The translations under genes were made by a program, and so were the position numbers. This document shows, in pieces, positions 8,207-18,067 of a DNA stretch of 64,000 nucleotides. The DNA comes from Pseudarthrobacter oxydans (lineage in GTDB: Bacteria; Actinomycetota; Actinomycetes; Actinomycetales; Micrococcaceae). The notes under the pieces were generated by a model. It saw only the letters and a program-made list of their open reading frames with translations, was not told the DNA's origin and did not search any database. Each line of letters begins with the position of its first letter. The first letter of the stretch is position 1. The stretch is from the NCBI RefSeq assembly GCF_030812335.1, contig NZ_JAUSSN010000006.1, forward strand, positions 248,001 to 312,000, in the 5' to 3' direction.

Positions 8207-9880
8207 TTGACCACCACCTCATCGTTTCTTCCGTGTGTCCCCGCCCCGTCGGCACCCCGGATCCCTCGGGTGCTCGCGATTGCCGGCTCCGATCCCTCCG
8301 GCGGCGCAGGAATCCAGGCCGACCTCAAAAGCATTGCCGCGCACGGCGGCTACGGCATGGCGGCCATCACCGCCCTGACCGCGCAGAACACCCGCGGCGT
8401 CAGCGCCGTGCATGTGCCGCCGGCGGCGTTCCTCACAGCGCAGTTGGACGCCATCAGCGCGGACATCAGCATTGACGCCGTCAAGATCGGCATGCTGGGG
8501 GACGCCGAGGTGATCGACGCCGTCCGCACCTGGCTGGAGAAGGCCCGGCCCGCCGTCGTGGTCCTGGACCCCGTGATGGTGGCGACCAGCGGCGACCGGC
8601 TGCTGCAGGAGTCCGCCGAGGCGGCCCTGCAGGCGCTGCTGCCCTACGCCGACCTGATCACCCCCAACCTCGCCGAACTCGCCATCCTGCTCAAGGAGCC
8701 CGCCGCCGGGACCTGGGCCGCGGCCCTGCAGCAGGGCAAACGGCTCGCCGCCCAAACCGGGGCCACGGTCCTGGTGAAGGGCGGCCACCTCGACGGCGGC
8801 AGCGGCCCCGGCGGCACCGGGGGCACCGGGGGCCACCCGGGGAACGAAGGGAACGAGGGCAACGAGGACACCTGGGGCACCAGCGGCAACGACGGCGGAG
8901 CCGGCGGCTGCCCGGACGCGCTGGTCAACACCGTCGGGCTGCTGGCCCGGGACGTCGTCGTGGTGCCGGGGGAGCGGGTGCCCACCCGCAACAGCCACGG
9001 CACCGGATGCTCGCTGTCCTCGGCGATGGCGACCGTGCAGGCCAGAATCCTGGGAGACGACGGGCCGGGGGACTGGGAGGCCGCGCTCCGCCAGGTCAAG
9101 CCGTGGCTGCAGGAGGCGCTGCGCGCCTCGGCGGACCTCGACGTCGGCACCGGCAACGGCCCGGTGCATCATTTCCACCACGTCCAGCAGCACACCCGGG
9201 ACCATGGCAGGACCGGCCGTGTCCCGGCCGAGGGGGCCTTCGCCGCCGCGCTGCGCGACGCGGCCACCGGGGACCTCGACGCGATCTACGGCCTGGACTT
9301 CATCCGGGGCCTGGCCGACGGGTCTCTGCCGGAGAGGGACTTTGCCTACTACCTCGCCCAGGACGCCCTGTACCTGAACGGCTATTCCCGGGTCCTGGCC
9401 CGCGCCGCAGCGATCGCGCCCACGGAGGCCGAGCAGCTGTTCTGGGCCCGTTCCGCCCAGAACTGCCTCGAAGTCGAATCGGAGCTGCACCGGACCTGGC
9501 TGAGCACCCGGAACGCCGACGTGACGCTGGGGCCGGTCACCAAGTCCTACGTGGACCACCTGCTGGCCGCCTCGGTCTCCGGCAGCTACGGGGTGCTGGT
9601 GGCCGCCGTGCTGCCCTGCTTCTGGCTCTACGCCGAGGTCGGGCAGACCCTGCACGGGCAGTTCCTCGCCGCCGGAGCCCCGGACGCGCACCCCTATGCC
9701 GTGTGGCTGCGCACCTACGCGGATGAGGAGTTCGCCGCCGCCACCCGGCAGGCGGTCGCCTACGCCGACGCGGCGGGACGTGCGGCGTCGGAGAGCGAAC
9801 GGCAGGCCATGACCGTGGCCTTCCGGCAGTCCGCCCGGTACGAGGTCGACTTCTTCGACGCGCCGCGGCTGCACGCCTGA
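8207..9880 (+). CDS. thiD: ThiD-TenA fusion: HMP/HMP-P kinase joined to aminopyrimidine aminohydrolase
   Basis: A two-domain thiamine protein of about 557 residues. The N-terminal half (to about residue 310) is ThiD, which phosphorylates hydroxymethylpyrimidine twice; GSDPSGGAGIQAD and NSHGTGCSLSSA (substrate and ATP/anion-hole motifs) are visible. The C-terminal half (about 340-555) is TenA, a salvage aminohydrolase, with its cysteine in VLPCFWLYAE (about 470) and a Glu in the C-terminal helix (YEVDFF). A Gly/Asn/Glu-rich insert (about residues 195-235) interrupts ThiD. Start: the ATG at 8198 abuts AGGG with no spacing, whereas the in-frame TTG at 8207 has nine bases, so I prefer TTG. The TPP riboswitch immediately upstream supports the function. 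Confidence 0.93.
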   Translation: MTTTSSFLPCVPAPSAPRIPRVLAIAGSDPSGGAGIQADLKSIAAHGGYGMAAITALTAQNTRGVSAVHVPPAAFLTAQLDAISADISIDAVKIGMLGDAEVIDAVRTWLEKARPAVVVLDPVMVATSGDRLLQESAEAALQALLPYADLITPNLAELAILLKEPAAGTWAAALQQGKRLAAQTGATVLVKGGHLDGGSGPGGTGGTGGHPGNEGNEGNEDTWGTSGNDGGAGGCPDALVNTVGLLARDVVVVPGERVPTRNSHGTGCSLSSAMATVQARILGDDGPGDWEAALRQVKPWLQEALRASADLDVGTGNGPVHHFHHVQQHTRDHGRTGRVPAEGAFAAALRDAATGDLDAIYGLDFIRGLADGSLPERDFAYYLAQDALYLNGYSRVLARAAAIAPTEAEQLFWARSAQNCLEVESELHRTWLSTRNADVTLGPVTKSYVDHLLAASVSGSYGVLVAAVLPCFWLYAEVGQTLHGQFLAAGAPDAHPYAVWLRTYADEEFAAATRQAVAYADAAGRAASESERQAMTVAFRQSARYEVDFFDAPRLHA

Positions 9881-10234
9881 CCCGGGGAGCCGGGCGGAGC
9901 CTGTACGATAGGTGGGCACGGTTCCGGAAGTCGTTGCGGCAACACCCTGTCCATACAGAGTGGCGCCTACCACGTACCTCCCTTCGGAACCAGCCTCATT
10001 TGCGGCCGAAGGCAAAATTAGCGTAGTCTAGATCTTCGGTGCTTACGCCAACACTTGGGTTATGACCTTGAGGACGCTCCACTTGATTTCGAGTGCGATT
10101 GTCCACGGGATAGCTCATGGGTCCCCCCGGGGAACCCACCGGCGTAGAGGCACAGCGTGAGCCGGACCAGAAACTTTGGCCCCAGGTTCCGCACGCAAAT
10201 CTAGTAATAAACGTCGAGAGAAGTGAGTTCCCCA
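9881..10234 (+). promoter_or_regulatory. rplU-rpmA promoter and long leader region
   Basis: No gene is visible in these 354 bases. A bulged 10-bp stem (9920-9930 with 9982-9991) lies just after thiD-tenA and may end that transcript. A plausible housekeeping promoter follows: TTGCGG 10000-10005, 18-base spacer, TAGTCT 10024-10029. That leaves a leader of about 200 nt before rplU, a common site of ribosomal-protein autoregulation, but I recognise no known L21 leader motif. Confidence 0.5.
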
Positions 10235-10543
10235 GTGGTGTACGCGATTGTCCGCGCAGGCGGCCGGCAAGAGAAGGTTTCCGTTGGAGACTTCGTTACC
10301 CTGAACCGCGTCCCCGGTGGAGCCGGCAGCACCTTTGAGTTGCCCGCACTGCTCCTGGTGGACGGTGACAAGGTCACGTCTGCAGCTACGGACCTGGCCA
10401 AGGTAAAGGTTACGGCTGAGATCCTTGAGGACCTTCGCGGTCCCAAGATCGTCATCCAGAAGTTCAAGAACAAGACCGGTTACAAGAAGCGCCAGGGTCA
10501 CCGTCAGGAATTGACCAAGGTCAAGATCACCGGTATCAAGTAA
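10235..10543 (+). CDS. rplU: 50S ribosomal protein L21
   Basis: A 102-residue L21 that binds 23S rRNA in the large subunit. The protein begins at the family's usual start ([11 protein letters not shown]) if GTG 10235 is used; an upstream in-frame GTG at 10223 would add four residues but sits too near the GAGAGAAG ribosome-binding site. The basic C-terminal motif [14 protein letters not shown] typical of L21 is present. It is followed 61 bases later by rpmA, the standard pair. Confidence 0.96.
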   Translation: MVYAIVRAGGRQEKVSVGDFVTLNRVPGGAGSTFELPALLLVDGDKVTSAATDLAKVKVTAEILEDLRGPKIVIQKFKNKTGYKKRQGHRQELTKVKITGIK

Positions 10544-10604
10544 CTACTCGTTACGGTTCAGGTTTTCAGCAGATTCCCCAGAATTTTAAGGCAGGCATTT
10601 CCAA

Positions 10605-10868
10605 ATGGCACATAAAAAAGGCGCGAGTTCCACTCGCAACGGTCGTGACTCAAACGCCCAGTACCTCGGCGTCAAGCGCTTCGGCGGCCAGGTAGTTTCC
10701 GCAGGCGAAATCATCGTCCGCCAGCGTGGTACCCACTTCCACCCGGGCGCCGGCGTTGGCCGCGGCGGCGACGACACCCTGTTCGCCCTGACCCCCGGCG
10801 CTGTCGAGTTCGGCACCCGCCGCGGTCGTCGCGTCGTGAACATTGTGACTGCTGCAGCTGCAGAGTAA
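10605..10868 (+). CDS. rpmA: 50S ribosomal protein L27
   Basis: An 87-residue L27, whose N-terminal tail reaches the peptidyl-transferase centre. It starts [17 protein letters not shown], typical of the unprocessed form, so no N-terminal cleavage peptide of the Firmicutes kind is present. The rest ([30 protein letters not shown]) is canonical. It forms the rplU-rpmA unit and is followed by an intrinsic terminator. Confidence 0.97.
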   Translation: MAHKKGASSTRNGRDSNAQYLGVKRFGGQVVSAGEIIVRQRGTHFHPGAGVGRGGDDTLFALTPGAVEFGTRRGRRVVNIVTAAAAE

Positions 10869-10879
10869 CAACAAGTCTT

Positions 10880-10922
10880 AAAACGGTGGGGCGGGCCATT
10901 AGGTCCGCTCCACCGGTGTTTT
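10880..10922 (+). terminator. Intrinsic terminator after rpmA
   Basis: AAAACGGTGGGGCGG pairs imperfectly with CCGCTCCACCGGTGTTTT across a short loop, ending in a T-run. It separates rpmA from obgE, which has its own candidate -10 box TACAAT at 10931-10936. Confidence 0.8.
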
Positions 10923-10984
10923 AACCGCATTACAATCATCTTGGGAGTCTTTGGACCCCGGGGAACAGCACTGAGGAGATCCAC

Positions 10985-12571
10985 GTGGCCAGCTTTGTAG
11001 ACCGGGTAGTACTGCACGTATCCGGCGGTACCGGCGGTCACGGTTGTGTCTCCGTTCACCGCGAGAAGTTCAAGCCGCTCGGCGGTCCCGACGGCGGCAA
11101 CGGCGGCAACGGCGGCGACGTCATCCTGCGCGTCGACCCGCAGACCACCACCCTGCTGGACTACCACCACGCCCCGCACCGCCACGCCACCAACGGCGGC
11201 CCCGGCATGGGCGACTGGCGCGCCGGCAAACACGGCGAAACCCTGATCCTTCCGGTCCCCGTCGGCACCGTGGTCAAGTCCAAGGACGGCGAGGTCCTCG
11301 CTGACCTGGTGAGCGAAGGCGCCGAATACATCGCGGCCGCTGGCGGCATCGGCGGTCTCGGCAACGCCTCGCTCTCCTCGCAGAAGCGGCGCGCCCCCGG
11401 CTTCGCGCTGCTCGGCATCGAAGGCGAATCCAGTGACGTCGTCCTGGAACTGAAGTCCATCGCCGACATCGCCCTGGTCGGCTTCCCCTCCGCCGGCAAG
11501 TCCAGCCTGATCGCCGCCATGTCGGCCGCGCGGCCCAAGATCGCCGACTACCCGTTCACCACCCTGATCCCGAACCTCGGCGTGGTCCAGGCCGGCGACG
11601 TGCGCTTCACCATTGCCGACGTCCCGGGCCTGATCGAAGGCGCCAGCGAGGGCAAGGGCCTCGGACACTACTTCCTGCGCCACGTCGAGCGCTGCGCCGC
11701 CCTGGTGCACGTCCTTGACTGCGGCACGCTCGAATCGGACCGTGACCCGCTCTCCGACCTCGCCATCATCGAGGCCGAGCTGGAGAAGTACGCGGTCGAC
11801 ATGAGCTACAGCGGAGCCGACGGCGAGGTTGTGCCGCTGAACCACCGTCCCCGCCTGGTCGCCCTCAACAAGGTGGACCTGCCCGACGGTAAGGACATGG
11901 CCGAGTTCGTCCGTCCGGAACTGGAATCCCGCGGCTACAAGGTCTTCGAAATCTCGGCAACCAGCCACGAGGGCCTCCGCCAGCTCGGCTTCGCCATGGG
12001 AGAAATCGTCCAGGCAGCCCGCGACGAGCTTGCCGCCGCCCCGCCGAAGGTGCACGCACCCATCCTCAAGCCGCGTGCGGTCAACGAATCCGGCTTCAAG
12101 ATCCGCCGCGAAGAGAAGAACCTCGAACCGCTGTTCCGCGTCCTGGGCGACAAGCCCGTGCGCTGGGTCAAGCAGACCGACTTCACCAACGAGGAAGCCA
12201 TCGGCTACCTCGCCGACCGCCTGGCCAAGCTCGGCGTCGAAAACGAACTGTTCAAGCAGGGCGCCAAGCCGGGTGACACGGTCGTCATCGGCGAGGACGA
12301 CGGCGTCGTCTTCGACTGGGAGCCGACCATGATGGCCGGCGCCGAACTGCTGGCCGCCCCGCGCGGCACCGACGTGCGCTTCGCCGACATCGGCGACCGC
12401 CCCACCCGCGGACAGAAGCGCGACGAGCAGGTCGAGCGCCGCGAGGCCAAGGCCGCCGCCCGCGCCGAACTCGAAGCCGAGCGCAAGGCCGGGATCTGGA
12501 CCGAATCCGTCAGCGGACGCCGTGACAAGCCGCTCAAGGAGAGTGGACTGGGCGAAGAAGATGGGGAGTGA
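10985..12571 (+). CDS. obgE: Obg family GTPase (ribosome assembly / stress)
   Basis: A 528-residue GTPase that associates with the 50S subunit and links ribosome maturation to growth. The Gly-rich Obg fold occupies residues 1-158 ([17 protein letters not shown]). The G domain has its P-loop GFPSAGKSS at 166-174 and the DVPGLIEGA switch II region about 50 residues on. An OCT domain occupies roughly 340-425, and a charged tail of about 70 residues follows. The GTG start at 10985 follows GAGGAGAT at suitable spacing. The stop overlaps the likely proB start, so obgE-proB are translationally coupled. A terminator and a new -10-like box (TACAAT) upstream suggest a promoter of its own. Confidence 0.96.
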   Translation: MASFVDRVVLHVSGGTGGHGCVSVHREKFKPLGGPDGGNGGNGGDVILRVDPQTTTLLDYHHAPHRHATNGGPGMGDWRAGKHGETLILPVPVGTVVKSKDGEVLADLVSEGAEYIAAAGGIGGLGNASLSSQKRRAPGFALLGIEGESSDVVLELKSIADIALVGFPSAGKSSLIAAMSAARPKIADYPFTTLIPNLGVVQAGDVRFTIADVPGLIEGASEGKGLGHYFLRHVERCAALVHVLDCGTLESDRDPLSDLAIIEAELEKYAVDMSYSGADGEVVPLNHRPRLVALNKVDLPDGKDMAEFVRPELESRGYKVFEISATSHEGLRQLGFAMGEIVQAARDELAAAPPKVHAPILKPRAVNESGFKIRREEKNLEPLFRVLGDKPVRWVKQTDFTNEEAIGYLADRLAKLGVENELFKQGAKPGDTVVIGEDDGVVFDWEPTMMAGAELLAAPRGTDVRFADIGDRPTRGQKRDEQVERREAKAAARAELEAERKAGIWTESVSGRRDKPLKESGLGEEDGE

Positions 12572-13730
12572 ACCCGCAACCGTGAGTGTTAGTTCCGCAG
12601 TACTCATCGAAGAACCCACCGACGACAGGAGCGTGCTCGCCAGAGCGCGCCGCATCGTGGTCAAGGTCGGATCTTCGTCGCTGACCAGCATCAAGGGCGG
12701 CATCTCGGAAGAAGCGCTCATCTCGCTCTCGGATGCCCTCGCAGTCAAGAGCAACGCGGGCATGGAAATCATCCTGGTCTCCTCCGGTGCCATCGCCGCC
12801 GGCCTGGCTCCGCTGGGGCTGGCCAAGCGTCCCCGGGACCTGGCTACCCAGCAGGCAGCCGCCAGCGTGGGGCAGGGCCTCCTGATGGCGCGCTACACCC
12901 AGGCGTTCGGCGCCCACGGCGTGACTGTCAGCCAGGTGCTGCTCACCGCCGATGACCTCATGCGGCGCAGCCACCACACCAACGCCTTCCGCGCCCTGAA
13001 CAGGCTGCTGAACCTTGGTGTCGTGCCGGTGGTCAACGAAAACGACACCGTCGCCACGCACAAGATCCGCTTCGGCGACAACGACCGCTTGTCGGCGCTC
13101 GTGGCCCATCTGGTCCGTGCCGATGCCCTTGTGCTGCTGTCCGATGTTGATTCGCTTTATGACGGGCCTCCGGCGAAGGGCGCTAAGCGCATTCCCCGGG
13201 TGGACGGTCCTGAGGACCTCGAGGGTGTGACCATCGGGGCGCCCGGCAAGGCCGGAGTCGGAACCGGCGGGATGCAGACCAAGGTCGAGGCGGCCATCAT
13301 GGCGGCCGACTCAGGCATCCCCGCGATGGTCACGTCGACCGCCAACATCTCGGCAGCCCTGGCCGGCGAGGACGTCGGAACATGGTTCACCGTGAACGGG
13401 GCACGCAAGCCGGTGCGGATGATGTGGCTCGCCCACCTCGCGCACGTGCAAGGCCGGCTGATCCTCGACGACGGCGCAGTCAAGGCCGTGCGCGACCGCC
13501 ACACCTCGCTGCTCCCGGCCGGGATCTCGGCGGTTGAAGGACACTTCGAAGCAGGGGACGCCGTGGAAATGGTCGCAGCCGACGGCACCGTTATTGCGCG
13601 CGGCCTGGTCAACTATTCCGCTGCCGAGCTGCCGCAGATGCTGGGCCGTTCCACAGTGGAACTCGGTGAGTCGCTGGGACGTGGATTTGACCGCGAGGTT
13701 GTTCACGTTGACGATCTGGTTCTGGTTTAG
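12561..13730 (+). CDS. proB: Glutamate 5-kinase
   Basis: Catalyses the first step of proline synthesis, ATP-dependent phosphorylation of glutamate. The amino-acid-kinase domain begins [10 protein letters not shown] and contains [11 protein letters not shown] and NENDTV; a PUA domain forms the C-terminal 100 or so residues ([23 protein letters not shown]). The start is uncertain: ATG 12561 overlaps obgE by 11 bases and gives 389 residues, whereas GTG 12582 gives 382 residues behind a GGGGAG that is 14 bases away. It is followed 26 bases later by proA, completing glutamate to glutamate semialdehyde. Confidence 0.95.
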   Translation: MGSEPATVSVSSAVLIEEPTDDRSVLARARRIVVKVGSSSLTSIKGGISEEALISLSDALAVKSNAGMEIILVSSGAIAAGLAPLGLAKRPRDLATQQAAASVGQGLLMARYTQAFGAHGVTVSQVLLTADDLMRRSHHTNAFRALNRLLNLGVVPVVNENDTVATHKIRFGDNDRLSALVAHLVRADALVLLSDVDSLYDGPPAKGAKRIPRVDGPEDLEGVTIGAPGKAGVGTGGMQTKVEAAIMAADSGIPAMVTSTANISAALAGEDVGTWFTVNGARKPVRMMWLAHLAHVQGRLILDDGAVKAVRDRHTSLLPAGISAVEGHFEAGDAVEMVAADGTVIARGLVNYSAAELPQMLGRSTVELGESLGRGFDREVVHVDDLVLV

Positions 13731-13756
13731 CAAGCGGTCCCGCCTAGACTTGAAGG

Positions 13757-15112
13757 ATGACTGAGGCACTGATTCCCCAAGCCGCTGAGCGATCCACCGA
13801 TCCCGGCCAGGCAACCCCGATGCCCGAAGTAGAGACGGCGCGTCCCTCCGGGGCCGACGTCGAGGCAGCCGTCCACGCCATCGCCGACCGTTCGCGGCAG
13901 GCCGCACGCAGGATGGCCAGCGCCAACCGGGCCTGGAAGGACCGCGGACTCCGCGCCATTGCGGCCGCGCTGCTGGAACGCCAGTCCCAGATCCTCGCCG
14001 CCAATACCCAGGATGTCGCAGCCGGCAAGGCCAACGGCACGTCCGCGGCCCTGCTGGACCGGCTCACCCTCACGGGCGCCCGGATCCAGGGCCTCGCCGA
14101 CGCCCTGGAGAACCTCGCCAACCTGCCCGACCCGGTCGGCAACGTGGTCCGCGGCCAGACCCTCCCGAACGGGCTCCGGCTGCGCCAGATCAACGTGCCC
14201 CTGGGCGTCGTCGCCGCCATCTACGAGGCGCGCCCCAACGTCACCGTGGACATCGCCGGGCTGGGCCTGAAGAGCGGCAACGCCGTCATTCTGCGCGGCG
14301 GGACCGCCGCCGCCGCCACCAACACCGCCCTCGTCACAGTGCTCCGCGACGCCCTCGAATCGGTGGGCCTGCCCGCCGACGCCGTGCAGAGCGTCGACCA
14401 GTACGGCCGCGAAGGCGCCAACGCCCTGATGCGCGCCCGTGGCCGCGTCGACGTCCTGATTCCCCGCGGCGGCCGGGAACTGATCCAATCCGTCGTGGCC
14501 AACGCCCAGGTCCCCGTGATCGAGACCGGCGAAGGCAACGTGCACATTTTCCTCGACGCCTCCGCGAACGAGGAGATGGCCGTGGGGATCCTGCTGAACG
14601 CCAAGACCCAGCGGCCCAGTGTCTGCAACACCGTGGAAACCCTGCTGGTCCACTCCGCCTCGACCGTGCTGCCCGCCGTCGCCGCGGCCCTGCGCGCCGC
14701 CGGCGTCACCCTGCACGCCGACGAACGGATCCGCGCCGCGCTGCCGGCCACGGTCGACTCGGTCCCCGCCACCGAGGAGGACTGGGCCACCGAGTACATG
14801 GACCTGGACCTCGCCGTGGCCATGGTGGACAGCCTCGACGACGCCGTCAAGCACATCCGCACCTGGTCCACGGGCCACACCGAAGCCATCCTGACGAACG
14901 ACCTCGGCAACGCCGAACGCTTCATCGCGGAGGTGGATTCGGCCGCCGTGATCGTCAACGCCTCCACACGTTTCACCGACGGCGGCGAACTGGGGCTGGG
15001 TGCCGAGGTCGGCATTTCCACCCAGAAGCTGCACGCCCGCGGACCGATGGGTCTGACGGAACTGACCACCACCAAGTGGATCGTCCAGGGCGAGGGCCAG
15101 ATCAGGTCCTAG
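13757..15112 (+). CDS. proA: Glutamate-5-semialdehyde dehydrogenase (gamma-glutamyl phosphate reductase)
   Basis: A 451-residue NADPH-dependent enzyme of the aldehyde dehydrogenase superfamily that reduces gamma-glutamyl phosphate, the product of ProB. The catalytic Cys lies in [13 protein letters not shown] at about residue 290; the family's ARPNVTVD and [11 protein letters not shown] motifs are present. The first 35 residues are an unremarkable acidic extension. Adjacent to proB and probably in the same transcript. Confidence 0.96.
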   Translation: MTEALIPQAAERSTDPGQATPMPEVETARPSGADVEAAVHAIADRSRQAARRMASANRAWKDRGLRAIAAALLERQSQILAANTQDVAAGKANGTSAALLDRLTLTGARIQGLADALENLANLPDPVGNVVRGQTLPNGLRLRQINVPLGVVAAIYEARPNVTVDIAGLGLKSGNAVILRGGTAAAATNTALVTVLRDALESVGLPADAVQSVDQYGREGANALMRARGRVDVLIPRGGRELIQSVVANAQVPVIETGEGNVHIFLDASANEEMAVGILLNAKTQRPSVCNTVETLLVHSASTVLPAVAAALRAAGVTLHADERIRAALPATVDSVPATEEDWATEYMDLDLAVAMVDSLDDAVKHIRTWSTGHTEAILTNDLGNAERFIAEVDSAAVIVNASTRFTDGGELGLGAEVGISTQKLHARGPMGLTELTTTKWIVQGEGQIRS

Positions 15113-15192
15113 CGACGCTGTAACATGGAACAGAAGTCCGTAACGGCGGGGATTCCCGCCGTCGTCAAATCTTGAACTCACTAGGGGAGAAC

Positions 15193-15432
15193 ATGCTGTT
15201 GCAGCACATCGCCACAATCGTCAGCGCCGCTGGCGAATCAGGCCACGAGGAACTCGCGCCGATTATCGCTCCGCCGTTCGTCGTTGGCGCTGTGATGTTC
15301 GCTGTGCTGCTGGTCATGCTGTTCATCACGCTGTCCTACTCCAACCTGGGCAAACGCCACGAGGCCGTGGAGGAGCATGCGGATCCGCACCGCCAGCACC
15401 CGAACAAGCACGACCACGGCCAAGGGCACTAA
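15193..15432 (+). CDS. Small single-span membrane protein, His-rich tail
   Basis: A 79-residue protein with a start chosen at ATG 15193 behind GGGGAGA. It has an acidic N-terminal segment, one strong transmembrane helix (about residues 29-51: [19 protein letters not shown]), and a cytoplasmic His/Asp-rich tail ([14 protein letters not shown]). It sits between proA and nadD, an arrangement I associate with Arthrobacter relatives. The function is not known; the His-rich tail might bind a metal, but nothing else supports that. Confidence 0.75.
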   Translation: MLLQHIATIVSAAGESGHEELAPIIAPPFVVGAVMFAVLLVMLFITLSYSNLGKRHEAVEEHADPHRQHPNKHDHGQGH

Positions 15433-15445
15433 TATTTCCGCCATC

Positions 15446-16132
15446 GTGAAGCAGCGCGGCGCCAAGCGCCGCCTGCGTCTGGGTGTGATGGGCGGCACGT
15501 TCGATCCCATCCACCACGGGCACCTTGTCGCGGCCAGTGAGGTCGCGGCCAAGTTCGACTTGGATGAAGTCGTCTTCGTGCCCACGGGCCAGCCCTGGCA
15601 GAAGATGAGCAAGAAGGTCAGCGAGGCCGAGCACCGCTACCTCATGACAGTCATCGCGACGGCCTCGAACCCGCGCTTTACCGTCAGCCGGGTGGACGTG
15701 GACCGGCCCGGACCCACCTACACGATCGACACCCTCCGGGACCTGCACACCCTGCGTCCGGACGCGGACCTCTTCTTCATTACCGGCGCCGACGCCCTGG
15801 CCCAGATTCTGTCCTGGAAGGACATCGACGAACTCTGGTCCCTCGCGCACTTCGTCGGAGTCACCCGGCCCGGCCACGTCCTGGACGGCATGGGCCGCAA
15901 GGACGTCAGCCTGCTCGAGGTCCCCGCCATGGCGATCTCCTCGACGGACTGCCGCACCAGGGTCGCGGCCGGGAACCCCGTGTGGTACCTCGTCCCCGAC
16001 GGCGTGGTGCAGTACATCGCCAAATACGGGCTGTACGGCGGCGACCCGGACACCGGGAACACCTCCGCCGGCAATGGCGCCGCGCGCTATGACCGAAGCA
16101 CTGAGATAGCCCAACCCGCCAGCACCGAATGA
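15446..16132 (+). CDS. nadD: Nicotinate-nucleotide adenylyltransferase
   Basis: A 228-residue enzyme that adenylates nicotinate mononucleotide in NAD synthesis. The nucleotidyltransferase signature [11 protein letters not shown] is at residues 16-26 and ISSTxxR near residue 167. The GTG at 15446 is chosen because the conserved domain begins 12 residues later; the longer frame overlaps the preceding small gene. The last 25 or so residues are a variable tail. It stands between the small membrane protein and the gene at 16140, eight bases downstream. Confidence 0.94.
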   Translation: MKQRGAKRRLRLGVMGGTFDPIHHGHLVAASEVAAKFDLDEVVFVPTGQPWQKMSKKVSEAEHRYLMTVIATASNPRFTVSRVDVDRPGPTYTIDTLRDLHTLRPDADLFFITGADALAQILSWKDIDELWSLAHFVGVTRPGHVLDGMGRKDVSLLEVPAMAISSTDCRTRVAAGNPVWYLVPDGVVQYIAKYGLYGGDPDTGNTSAGNGAARYDRSTEIAQPASTE

Positions 16133-16139
16133 GTTTTCA

Positions 16140-17519
16140 ATGAGTCAGGAACAGCCACCGATCCGCAGCCGCCGCCAACTGCGGCTGGCCAGAGATGAAC
16201 GCCTGGAAGCGAACCAGGAGCCCGGCACCCCAGGTCCGGGCGCGGTTCCCCCTGCCTCAAACCACCCCGCCTCGGACAACCCTGCCGGCGTTCCTGCCCC
16301 CGGCGGTGTGGCCCCCGGTGTTGTCGACCCGGGCGAGCCCACGGAGGCCGAGGTCACCGGCCGGCGCCGGAATCCGGGCCCCGTTGACTCGGTCCGCACC
16401 ACGTCCGGCCCCGAGCGGTCCTCGCAGGTCCGCGCCCGGGATCGCGCCACCCTGCGCACCATCAAGGAACTCGCCGAGAAGGAAGGCAATCTCTCCGGCG
16501 GCGGACCGCCCACCCGGCGCCAGCTCCGGCTGCTGCAGCTGGCTGCAGAAACGTCCCCGGCAACGTCCGCAAACCTGATTGTGCCGGCCTCCCCGCGGAC
16601 CCGGTCCACCCCGGCCGTCCGCCAGGCCAACGCAGCCGCAGGTGCACAGCCGGCGCCGGGTGCACCGGTAACCCCTGCTGCGCCGGACGCGGCGGGCCCG
16701 CAGACCGGTGTGGACGGCGCTCCCGCTGACGGCGCTACAGCCTCCGGGCAGAAGTCCGACGGCGGCACTGCCGGCCATGGCGCCAAGGGATCCGAGGGCA
16801 TGACCGTGGAGCAGGCTCTCGCGGCGCGGGAACTGCTGGCCCAGCAGGCCCAAAACCAGCTGGCCAAAATGGAACACATCAACGCCACCGACCCGGAAGC
16901 CGTGGACCCTGAGGTGCTGGCGGAGCAGATCGCCCTGGCCGAGCGGGCCGCCGTGCTGAACCGCCGCGCCGCCGCCAAGCAGAAACTCGCCGAGCAGAAC
17001 AGCAAGCCCGAACCGGTGCGGAATGACCCCACCACGGCCAACAACCTGGCCATGGTCACCCCCCTGGAATTTGTCCAGGTCCCCGGCGTGGAGCGGCCCG
17101 TCTTGAAGCGCCCTGCCACGTCCCACGTGCCCGTCGTCACCAACCCGGGTCCCCGGGTTGAGCAGCCCCGGAAGTCCGGCAACCGCCGTCCGGGTCCTTC
17201 CCGCCAGCGGGGTGCGGACACCACCGGCCGGTCCGGCGTGCTGGCCCGCGCCGAGGCCGCCGCCAAGGCTGCCGCCGCAGCTCCGGCACCCACCAGCCCC
17301 ACGGCCGGGATCCCCGCCGCACTCCCGTCCGAGGAGGGGTTCGCCGGCAGGTCACCTGTCGCCGCGAACACCGCCTACGGTCTTGATCCCCTCGACGCGG
17401 ACACCGCCGGCCTCGGCAGGGCGCGGCGGCTGCGCCTCGTGCAGCTCGCGGTGCTGGCCCTTGGTGTGATCGCGCTGATCGCCGGCATCATGCTGATCAT
17501 CACCGGTCTCTCCGGGTAG
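16140..17519 (+). CDS. Ala/Pro-rich protein with C-terminal membrane anchor
   Basis: A 459-residue protein of unknown function. Residues 1-215 are low-complexity Pro/Gly/Ala/Thr with Arg patches (RSRRQLRLARDER near the start, and again RRQLRLLQLA near residue 125). About 220-290 are a charged, Ala/Gln-rich predicted coiled coil (MTVEQALAARELLAQQAQ). A Gly/Arg/Ser-rich region follows, and a single transmembrane helix ends the protein (LAVLALGVIALIAGIMLIITGL). Only a short C-terminal tail remains beyond it. The repeated motif RRQLRLxxLA suggests an internal duplication. It lies in the nadD-rsfS interval and is likely cotranscribed. I recognise no enzyme domain. Confidence 0.7.
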   Translation: MSQEQPPIRSRRQLRLARDERLEANQEPGTPGPGAVPPASNHPASDNPAGVPAPGGVAPGVVDPGEPTEAEVTGRRRNPGPVDSVRTTSGPERSSQVRARDRATLRTIKELAEKEGNLSGGGPPTRRQLRLLQLAAETSPATSANLIVPASPRTRSTPAVRQANAAAGAQPAPGAPVTPAAPDAAGPQTGVDGAPADGATASGQKSDGGTAGHGAKGSEGMTVEQALAARELLAQQAQNQLAKMEHINATDPEAVDPEVLAEQIALAERAAVLNRRAAAKQKLAEQNSKPEPVRNDPTTANNLAMVTPLEFVQVPGVERPVLKRPATSHVPVVTNPGPRVEQPRKSGNRRPGPSRQRGADTTGRSGVLARAEAAAKAAAAAPAPTSPTAGIPAALPSEEGFAGRSPVAANTAYGLDPLDADTAGLGRARRLRLVQLAVLALGVIALIAGIMLIITGLSG

Positions 17520-17580
17520 GCACCTCCGTTCCTGGCCGCGCCGTTGCGGCTGTCGGCCATTGCACGCATTTCCGCTACAC

Positions 17581-17625
17581 CAGCTTTTTCACCCAGCAAG
17601 CTTTTTCACACCAAGCTTTTCCCAA
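17581..17625 (+). repeat. Three imperfect direct repeats of AAGCTTTTTCAC before rsfS
   Basis: Near-identical units CAGCTTTTTCACC, CAAGCTTTTTCACACC and CAAGCTTTTCCC lie head to tail (cores at 17582, 17599 and 17613), just before the AAGGAG of rsfS. They are unusually T-rich for this genome. Confidence 0.6.
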
Positions 17626-17636
17626 CAAGGAGTCCC

Positions 17637-18038
17637 GTGACTGCAACAGAATCAGCCATCGCTACAGCCCGCCACGCAGCCCGAGCCGCCGCGGAGAAAC
17701 TCGCCGAGGACATCATCGCGATGGACGTCAGCGAACGGCTGGCCCTGGCCGACATCTTCCTGATTGCCTCCGCCCCGTCCGAGCGCCAGGTCAACGCCAT
17801 CGTGGACGGCATCGAAGACGAACTCTCCAAGTTCGAGCTCAAGCCGATCCGCCGCGAAGGACGCTCCGGCGGCCGCTGGGTGCTGCTGGACTACGGCGAC
17901 ATCGTCATCCACGTCCAGCACGAGGAAGACCGCGTGTTCTACGCACTGGAGCGTCTCTGGAAGGACTGCCCCGTCGTGGACCTGCAGCTCGGGGACGACG
18001 CTTCCGCCAAGGCCGCGGCAGCCTCCGAATCGGAGTAG
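17637..18038 (+). CDS. rsfS: Ribosome silencing factor RsfS
   Basis: A 133-residue protein that binds L14 on the 50S subunit and blocks subunit joining in starvation. Conserved features include DIFLIASAPSERQVNAIVDGI, a GRWVLLDYGDIVIHV core and FYALERLW. GTG 17637 is used because AAGGAG at 17627-17632 is five bases away; the upstream open frame is the T-rich repeat. The pairing with nadD is conserved in bacteria even though the Ala/Pro-rich gene is inserted between them here. Confidence 0.95.
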   Translation: MTATESAIATARHAARAAAEKLAEDIIAMDVSERLALADIFLIASAPSERQVNAIVDGIEDELSKFELKPIRREGRSGGRWVLLDYGDIVIHVQHEEDRVFYALERLWKDCPVVDLQLGDDASAKAAAASESE

Positions 18039-18067
18039 CAGCGGGAGCACAACGGAATATGCCCGAT

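Noticed and set aside
8785..8920. A tandem-repeat or CRISPR-like array in the thiD region
   Set aside because: The repetition is the coding of a Gly/Asn/Glu tract; there are no regular spacers, and no cas genes occur anywhere in the window.
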